Source: Jimgerdemannia flammicorona
Taxonomy: Eukaryota; Mucoromycota; Endogonomycetes; Endogonales; Endogonaceae
Reading direction: 5' to 3'
NCBI GenBank assembly: GCA_003990745.1
Contig: RBNI01004579.1
Coordinates: 1 to 13,817 of the forward strand
DNA length: 13,817 nt
Part shown: positions 8,461-13,817 of the stretch, piece after piece
Layout of the letters: each line of letters opens with the position of its first letter
Numbering within the stretch: position 1 is the stretch's first letter
Notes under the pieces: model-generated
Told to the model about the DNA's origin: nothing
The model's database searches: none
Seen by the model: only the letters and a program-made list of their open reading frames with translations
Made by a program: the position numbers and the translations under genes

Positions 8461-9713
8461 ACAAAAACTGCTCCACCTGCCGATCCCAGGTCTTGATGAG
8501 CCTATCATCTATTGTGAGTGTGACAACTGTTGTGTCCGAGCTCTCCTCGAAGGTGATGGTGCTGTGGTGGTTGTGTAGTTGGAATAGGACAGCTGTGTTG
8601 GCCGCAAACAGAACCCCAAAACCATAGGTGAGGTCATACCAGACTCTACCGCTATCCTCCCAGGTTGGGCCCTTCCTTTCTGGGATGTAAAACATTACCG
8701 GGATGACATTGTTGTCTGTGTGTGTGGGCAGAGAAAGGTTGTGCCCGATGTATCCTGATGTGATACAAGCATACAGTTGGGTGAACTCTTGGCCCAGGAC
8801 CTCATACTGCCAGGCTGTGCTAGTGGATACCTGCCCTTGGTCCAGCCCCGGGAGCCCTGGCTTGGAAACCTGCCGAAACAGATAGCAACTGGTCAGTCCT
8901 TTTTGCATGCGGGGGGGCAGAAACCCTCCGGGCTGCAGCACCCTGAAAAAGCAGAGCTCCTCACCTCATAAGGCATGCTAAATTGCACCAAGAATGTACA
9001 TATAGCTGTGCCAAGATCACCACCAAGCTGGCCTGCCGTACACTCTACTAATCTGCTCAAAGAACCCCAGATCATAGCCGCCATCGCCGTACAGGTCGTG
9101 TCATGCTCGTGTGCAGTTTGCTCTTCAATGGCACTTCTAAAGTTCCGGTAGGGGTACAGAATCTTGTGTATCCCTGGAATTGTATCAAAAAAGAGTATGT
9201 CAGCAAAGAGTGTGATTTATCTGGAGAGGGGTTAAAAAAAAAAGGGAGACAAGTGTGGGGGATTTCAGAACTCTGGAACCCACCCTTTGCCAGTGTTGCA
9301 GTATACCCAATTCCTATCCAAACCCCCCCTCCTTGCTTTTTTCACCCCCTCTTTCCTGCTACCCAGTATTTAATGCAATCCTCATAAATCTCATTGATGT
9401 GGTGGCAAAGCTCATCACCGTAGAGATTCCTTACCACCATTGCAACCACCTCTTCACATTCATTAATAAAGATATAGTTCTCTTCATTGTTGGTTACTCC
9501 TGCTGGCCAATGGACCCCTTGGTCAAGTACGATTGGCTCTGATTCAAATGTAGACCCCCAAGCCTTGATGACAATGCTGGTACTGCTCATGCTGAACATC
9601 TTGCCCTCGAATTTCTCTATTTGATCAGACACCAGATGTGGTTGAACTCGAGTAACTTTGAACTCTCCTTTCCAATGGAACTGAGCCCTGATCTGAGAGA
9701 CCGAGATAAGTAT

Positions 9714-9885
9714 GCAGACAGGTTGCGTGTGGGTGGGTTGTATGCAGGCAGGTTGTGTGTGGGCAGGTTGCATGTGGGTGGATTGCATGCAGGCAGGTTG
9801 CATGCAGACAGGTTGCGTGCAAGTGGGTTGCATGTGGGTGGGTTGCATGTAGGTGGGTTGTATGCGGGCAGGTTGCATGTGGGTG
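9714..9885 (-). repeat. 15-bp minisatellite encoding MQPTH-type pentapeptides in copy B
   Basis: Eleven units of 15 bp. On the minus strand, in the copy B frame that leads into the middle domain, they encode QP-containing pentapeptides such as MQPTH, MQPAC, IQPTY and TQPVC. The corresponding part of copy A is a plain Gln-rich stretch (NQQQQYWQNQQYLKAKF), so the array is a repeat expansion in a Gln-rich coding segment. Confidence 0.85.
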
Positions 9886-9961
9886 TGGGTATTTTTTTAG
9901 AGGGAGACTATGTAAAAATGAAATTAAATAAAACACAGAGATGGGTATTTCAGAAAAAGAG
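9886..9961 (-). other. AT-rich intron-like block within copy B
   Basis: An AT-rich stretch separates the two 15-bp repeat blocks of copy B and shifts the reading frame between them. The same block is preserved in copy C at about 13195-13272. It may be an intron, but because repeats flank both sides I cannot fix its splice sites. Confidence 0.4.
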
Positions 9962-10047
9962 TGTGAGTGAGTGAGTGAGTGAGTGAGCTGCATGCTGACA
10001 AGTTGCATGTTGACGAGTTGCATGCTGATGAGTTGTACGAGTTGCAC
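9962..10047. repeat. GTGA microsatellite plus four 15-bp units
   Basis: A (GTGA)n run at 9962-9987 is followed by four units of about 15 bp (AGTTGCATGCTGACG type). On the minus strand these encode MQLVS/MQLVN pentapeptides in the frame of copy B's N-terminal part. The unit resembles the 9714-9885 array, which suggests one ancestral array split by the AT-rich block. Confidence 0.8.
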
Positions 10048-10618
10048 AAGATTGCTCATGAAGGCTTGCTTCTGTTCCTTTTGAGACCTCTGCCATGCGA
10101 TGCATTGACTCAACAGCTCAGCCACCAAAGGCATGCCCCACAATATCTGCCAGCCTTTCTTCATCTTGACCAGATGTTGTGAATAAAGTCGGCAGATCTT
10201 GCCGTAGAGCTGTGGACCCTAAGAAAAGTATGAGGTGAATTGGGTCATGCTGGGGAAGTTTAAATAAACATAAGTAAACAAGTAGTGGCCGAGTGAGCAA
10301 CCTACATCTACTATCGGCTGCTCCAAAAAGGCTGCCACATATGTACATAGCTGTAAGATCTGTAAATTCCGAGGTCCGAAGGGCTGCCATGAGTTGTTGC
10401 TGAAATTCTCCCTTATCCCTGCTACCGCTGTCACCCCTTTGTCTCTCGATGAGCAGCTTGTGTGCTGTCCATATGAGAAAGAATCTAACATTATCAGCAG
10501 AGAGTGCATTTCCACCTCGAATACTCCCTCTTTTGACAATCATTGCAGGGTAAAAAATAAGTAGACTGGACCAATATATGAATTAAGAGCTGCTGTTTGT
10601 TTGCTTGTGATGTGGCAG

Positions 10619-10690
10619 GAAAGAACAAAGAAAAAGAACAAAGAAAAAGAATAAAGAAAAAGAACAAAGAAAAGAACAAAAGAAGAGAGG
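10619..10690. repeat. Purine-rich AAAGAAAAAGAAC microsatellite
   Basis: About five imperfect units of 12 to 13 bp consisting only of A, G and a single C. It lies 5' of copy B. The Lys/Glu/Asn-rich open frame 10597-10908 results from this array and the next one. Confidence 0.8.
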
Positions 10691-10798
10691 GAGCAAAAGG
10701 AAAGGGTGATGTCACCAAAGTGCAGCAGGAAAAAAAAAACAAGAGCGAAATGAACAAAAGAAAGAGTGATGACACTAAAGATTTCAATCCAGATAGAT

Positions 10799-10912
10799 TA
10801 ATCCAGATGGACCAATCCAGATGGACCAATCCAGATGGACCAATCTGGATCAATCTGGATGGATCAATCTGGTTGGATCAATCTGGATCAATCCGGATCA
10901 GATCATGAGACC
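10799..10912. repeat. ATCCAGAT / ATCTGGAT array with inverted symmetry
   Basis: Three 14-bp units ATCCAGATGGACCA (from 10801) are followed by ATCTGGAT-containing units (ATCTGGATCA, ATCTGGATGGATCA). ATCTGGAT is the exact reverse complement of ATCCAGAT, so the left and right halves can pair. The array grades into diverged GATTCAAAT sequence similar to that after the 32-bp array at 5389-5520. Confidence 0.8.
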
Positions 10913-11002
10913 AATCCGAGTTGATTCAAATCAATCACATGATGAATCTGAATCAAATCTCATCCGGATCAACTCCATCTGTTCGAAGCACTATATGAGA
11001 TA

Positions 11003-11600
11003 ATATATCAGAAATACAAGATTCAGCATATCAAGACTACTGCATATCACTCTCAAGAAAATAGATGGACAGAAAGAATAAACAAGACTCTCAAGAACAT
11101 TCTGGCCAAGATCTTAGATATATATGAGAATTGAGATAACTATCTTCCAACCACTCTCTCCATCCTATAAGATATATAGTTATAGAGTACACACTTTACC
11201 CAAAGAGAACTACTCTTCAGAGAAGAAGATTCTAATAGAACCTCAGCTACAAATCTTGGTAATAAATTGACTTAAAAATTCAGAGACTATACTAAATTAG
11301 GAAGAAGATAGAAGATTACATCACCAAGTCACAAGTACTAATAAGAAAGAATGCAGAAAAGAATTATAAGACCCTAGAACCTATTCAAATTAGAGAAAAG
11401 GTCTTACTATATCAAAATATGATAGAAGCCTCATGGTTATGAAATCTGAAGCTCAATGAAAAGAACTCTGCTATGTACAAGATATTAAGAGAACTATCTT
11501 CTGGCTTAGAAAACTCTCAGAGATCATACTGCCTACTATGGTATACAGAAATAGACTCAAGAAATACTATGAATCTATATAAGAGAAGTAAAATATAATG
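11003..11600 (+). mobile_element. Ty3/gypsy integrase fragment, heavily mutated
   Basis: From 11003 one frame reads IYQKYKIQHIKTTAYHSQEN then RWTERINKTLKNILAKI, the late catalytic-core region of Ty3/gypsy integrases (typically IKxTxAYHPQxNGxxER). TGA at 11132 interrupts ENWDNYLP at the expected Trp, one G-to-A change. TAA and TAG codons near 11170-11187 lie in the segment that usually leads to the FELLFG-like motif (here RELLF). Further on are VLLYQNMIEA and, in another frame, MVYRNRLKKYYESI, typical of the integrase C-terminus. The N-terminal zinc-binding domain and most of the core are missing. Confidence 0.75.
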
Positions 11601-11634
11601 ACTACCTATAAGGTTCTAGTTCATAAATCATAAT

Positions 11635-11940
11635 AGAGTAAAGTCTACCATAGCTTTGTATAGAGAGATAGAGATAAGTAATAAAGAGTATGAGATTATC
11701 TTCAATACTAGTGCCTCAGAGAACTATATTCAAGAATATATAGCTAAGACTATAGGACAAGCAATCAAGTCTACCAACCTAGTTATAAGTATAGCAAATG
11801 GAATTCTATATCTATATAGAATGGTAGAAGACCTTAGAGTGAGGATCAGTATTAAGAAATATCTACTCAATACTATCATCTTTCCAGATATCTCATTAGT
11901 AATCATTTTAATCAATATAGTCTAGTTGTAGTATAAGATA
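11635..11940 (+). mobile_element. Retropepsin-like protease fragment of a gypsy element, active site lost
   Basis: An 89-codon open stretch (11656-11925) reads REIEISNKEYEIIFNTSASE, followed by a flap-like IANG segment and PDISLVIIL near the end. This is the layout of retrotransposon aspartic proteases: the LFDTGASE-type active site, ANG, then PDIS..ILG.xWL. The catalytic Asp-Thr-Gly is Asn-Thr-Ser (11704-11712); GAT to AAT and GGT to AGT are both single G-to-A changes. The TAG after IV also falls where Trp is usual. Lying after integrase and before an LTR is not the normal gypsy order. Confidence 0.65.
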
Positions 11941-11948
11941 TATATATC

Positions 11949-12412
11949 TATAACAATTTCACAGTCATATTTAGTCTTAGTACATTTTCACATCTTTTAG
12001 TTAGTCTTTTCTTATTATCTCTTGAACATTCTACTATGTTCTGCCACCTTCTACTTACTTAGAAACCTTCTCTTAGCACTTAGACACTATTAGAACATTC
12101 TTATCTTCTCTTAGTACCAAGTATCTTATCTTAGCTAGTTATAGAACCTTTTGGAATATTATAGAACCATATTAGTCATCTTTGTCAAGAACCTATTTCT
12201 TGGCATTTCTCTTTCTTTCCAAGATCCTTCCAGATCTTTCTTTCAGATCATATATAAATATTCTTATTCTCTACCTAAATAAAGCTTAGAATATTTTCTC
12301 CCAGAAATCCTTTAAGAATACTTGAACCTTTAAGTATCTCTTTGAGCTACTTTAGGCTAACTAGAACTTCCAGATTTAGCCACTTCCTCTTAAAGAAACT
12401 AGAACTGTTACA
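11949..12412 (+). mobile_element. Putative gypsy LTR
   Basis: A non-coding AT-rich block between the protease and gag fragments. It starts TATAACAATTT, which would pair with the terminal AACTGTTACA (12403-12412) if one G-to-A change from TGTAAC is assumed. Inside are a TATA box (TATATAAATA, 12251-12260) and AATAAA (12278-12283), the U3-R order expected of an LTR. Only one copy is in the window, so the boundaries cannot be checked by LTR-LTR comparison. No convincing tRNA primer-binding site was recognised just after it. Confidence 0.5.
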
Positions 12413-12502
12413 CTTGATAGCAGTAGTATCATTACATCTTATCTTATTAAGAAACCTCACACAAATTCGGAAACCAGTCACAACTAGTTATATGAACTTG
12501 AA
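12413..12502 (+). other. Presumed 5' untranslated leader of the gypsy element
   Basis: Ninety bases between the presumed LTR end and the gag ATG. No open frame is present. The primer-binding site should lie at its start (CTTGATAGCAGTAGTATC), but I cannot match that to a tRNA by eye. Confidence 0.35.
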
Positions 12503-13125
12503 ATGAGCCATAAAGAGTCAGCCTACCAGTCAGACTCCTCTGCTACAGAAGAAGCAGAAGGACAGCAACTCAGTATAGAGGATATGATCAATACTATAGC
12601 TCATCAAATTCAAGAACTTCAAGTACAACTAGAATAGCAGAAAATATAAACTGCAAGTATATTATATCCTGTCATAGCATTAGTTAGTTTCAAGCCACTC
12701 AAGCCAGATATCTTCAATAGCCATCAAGGAGGACTATCTACAGATATATGGACCTTTCAGTTGGACTAATACTTTGAGCTCACAAGAATGAAAGATAATA
12801 TACAAGTTCAATTTGCTGCTACACTTCTTTGAGGAAATATAGCCATCTGGTAGTACAATCATATCATGGTTACATCTGTATACTCATATGCACAAATCAG
12901 AGACTGGGAAGCTTTCAAGAGAGCTCTTCATAAGTAGTTTAAGCCTACTAATGCTACTAAGCTAGCCAGAGACAAGCTAGTGAACATTAAGCAACTCAAG
13001 TCTGTATAAAGCTATAATATACAATTCTTGTCAATCCTACTTGAACTATCAGCAATACATATCTGAGAATGAAAAGATAGACTGCTATGTCCAAGGCCTG
13101 AAGGGAAACACATGAGTCAAGGTTC
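12503..13125 (+). mobile_element. Ty3/gypsy gag relic, truncated
   Basis: ATG at 12503 opens a frame beginning MSHKESAYQSDSSATEEAEG. It contains the retrotransposon gag capsid-like pattern: KPLKPDIFN, TDIWTFQLD then YFELTRM, GNIAIW, DWEAFKRAL, FKPTNATKLARDKL. Seven in-frame stops (TAG, TAA, TAA, TGA, TAG, TAG, TAA) each replace a plausible Gln, Arg or Trp by one transition. A frameshift follows near 13050, where the next frame reads SENEKIDCYVQGLKG. It ends abruptly at about 13125, where copy C begins; no zinc knuckle or pol follows. Confidence 0.75.
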
Positions 13126-13797
13126 GTAGATAGGTTATATGTGGACAGATTGTGTGTGGGTGGGTTATATGTAGGTGAGTTGTGTGTAGATATTATGTGG
13201 GTGTTTTTAGAGGAGACTACATAAAAAAAATGAAGTTAAATAAAACATAGAGATGGATATTTCAGAAAAAGAGCATAAGTGAGTAAGTTATATACTAATA
13301 AGTTGCATGAGTTACATAAGATTACTTATAAAGGCTTGCTTCTATTCCTTTTGAGACTTCCACTATGTGATGCATTAACTCAACAGCTCAGCCACCAAAG
13401 GCATGTCCTGCAATATCTACCAGCCTTTCTTTATCTTGATCAGATATTGTGAATAAAGTTAGCAGATCTCGCTATAGAGCTATAGACTCTAAGAAAAAGC
13501 ACAAGATGAATTGAATCATAATGGGAGAAATTAAAAAAAATAAAACATAAGTAAATAAGTGACAGCAGAATGAGCAACCTATATCTACTATTGACTGCTC
13601 CAAAAAGGTCATCACATATAGCTGTGAGGTCTGTGAATTCTAAGATCCAAAGGGCCACCATAAGTTATTACTAGAATTCTCTCTCATCTCTACCATTACC
13701 ACCACTATCACCACCACCATCACTCCTTTGGCTCTTGATGAGCAGCTTGTGTGCTATCTATATGAGAAAGAATCTAACATTATCAGCAGAGAGTGTA
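13125..13797 (-). pseudogene. Copy C: mutated duplicate fragment of the copy B gene
   Basis: Colinear with about 9800-10510 (copy B) in the same orientation. It includes the tail of the 15-bp minisatellite, the AT-rich intron-like block (about 13195-13272), the GPQLYGK-region DNA and the block ending GAGCAGCTTGTGTGCT...CAGCAGAGAGTG (13738-13796). In about 190 aligned bases starting at 13300 (B: 10041) I count 24 changes that are C-to-T or G-to-A going from B to C, three in the opposite direction and no transversions. Most are in CpA/TpG context. The dioxygenase-like domain itself is absent. The fragment abuts gag on its left. Confidence 0.8.
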
Positions 13798-13817
13798 TTT
13801 TTTTTTTTTTTTTTTTT
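13798..13817. repeat. Poly(T) at the window end
   Basis: The window ends in a run of twenty T exactly where the match to copy B stops (B continues TTCCACCTC). It could be an insertion's poly(A) tail read from the other strand, a microsatellite, or a contig-end artefact. Confidence 0.6.

Larger units (their letters stand above)
8459..10539 (-). pseudogene. Fe(II)/2-oxoglutarate dioxygenase-like protein, copy B (degenerate, inverted)
   Basis: Homologue of copy A on the opposite strand, recognised by colinear matching. From 5' to 3': N-terminal part about 10539-9990 (GPQLYGKICRLYSQHLVK at about 10218, aligning with copy A around PPLMGQKIYNQIFQYLLAIK), a minisatellite-expanded Gln-rich region (9885-9714 and 10047-9988), a middle domain with WPAGVTNNEENYIFINECEE (to 9363), an exon 9173-8965 (IHKILYPYRNF ... 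FLVQFSMPYE), a canonical intron 8964-8870 (GTGAGG, CTGAC branch point, CGGCAG, phase 0) and the last exon 8869-8459. The last exon has HTD at 8722-8714, a distal His (HHSTIT, 8566-8564) and Arg (8503-8501). LPTHTDNNVIPVMFYIPERK matches copy A at 10 of 20 positions. TAG at 10221-10219 interrupts the frame, although it could be a splice acceptor. The 9363-9173 connection does not join in phase with any splice sites I can see. Function inferred by motif only. Confidence 0.62.

Noticed and set aside
8943..8964. A 22-bp GT..AG intron in copy B (GTGAGG to TTTTTCAG)
   Set aside because: Too short to splice. The acceptor at 8870 with a CTGAC branch point gives a 95-bp phase-0 intron and restores the alignment with copy A.
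9714..9885. Possible CRISPR array
   Set aside because: The units are head-to-tail without unique spacers, and the sequence context is fungal. The same applies to the other arrays in the window.
9621..9974. Plus-strand Gly/Leu/His-rich open frame of 117 codons
   Set aside because: Translation of the 15-bp minisatellite on the strand opposite to copy B.
10597..10908. Lys/Glu-rich open frame with Trp/Asp repeats
   Set aside because: Composed wholly of the purine-rich microsatellite and the ATCCAGAT array.

Overview
The window looks like a transposon-rich, gene-poor segment of a filamentous fungal genome. The evidence is short GT..AG introns of about 80-120 bp, fungal-type hAT and Ty3/gypsy relics, many lineage-specific minisatellites, and a strong excess of C-to-T and G-to-A transitions. 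The transitions fall mostly in CpA/TpG context, like repeat-induced point mutation (RIP) in Pezizomycotina. The species cannot be named from sequence alone. I see no intact gene: every recognisable coding region carries stops, frameshifts or truncations.

Layout. 1-1125 (+): 3' half of a hAT transposase relic with its introns still visible. 1126-1800: no gene. 1800-3450: nested minisatellites (15-bp, 27-bp and about 118-bp units). 3452-5218 (+): copy A of a degenerate protein family whose C-terminal domain has the pattern of an Fe(II)/2-oxoglutarate dioxygenase (HxD, distal His, then Arg). 5219-5700: no gene, a 32-bp repeat array and a TATA-like box. 5701-7543 (+): a second, longer hAT transposase relic. 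7544-8458: a higher-order minisatellite and small repeats. 10539-8459 (-): copy B of the dioxygenase-like family, inverted relative to A and carrying a 15-bp minisatellite in a coding region. 10600-10910: purine-rich and ATCCAGAT repeats. 11003-13125 (+): AT-rich Ty3/gypsy remains in the order integrase, protease, LTR, gag. 13125-13797 (-): copy C, a fragment of the dioxygenase-like family that is a heavily C-to-T/G-to-A mutated duplicate of part of copy B. The window ends in poly-T.

The genes do not form a working pathway. The most interesting content is the multi-copy dioxygenase-like family lying among hAT and gypsy relics. It reads as a dispersed, possibly mobile or transposon-associated gene family now decaying. 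The copies differ in intron positions and in low-complexity expansions. The second point of interest is the clean transition footprint, which explains almost every stop codon, the loss of the gypsy protease catalytic motif and probably two lost splice donors.
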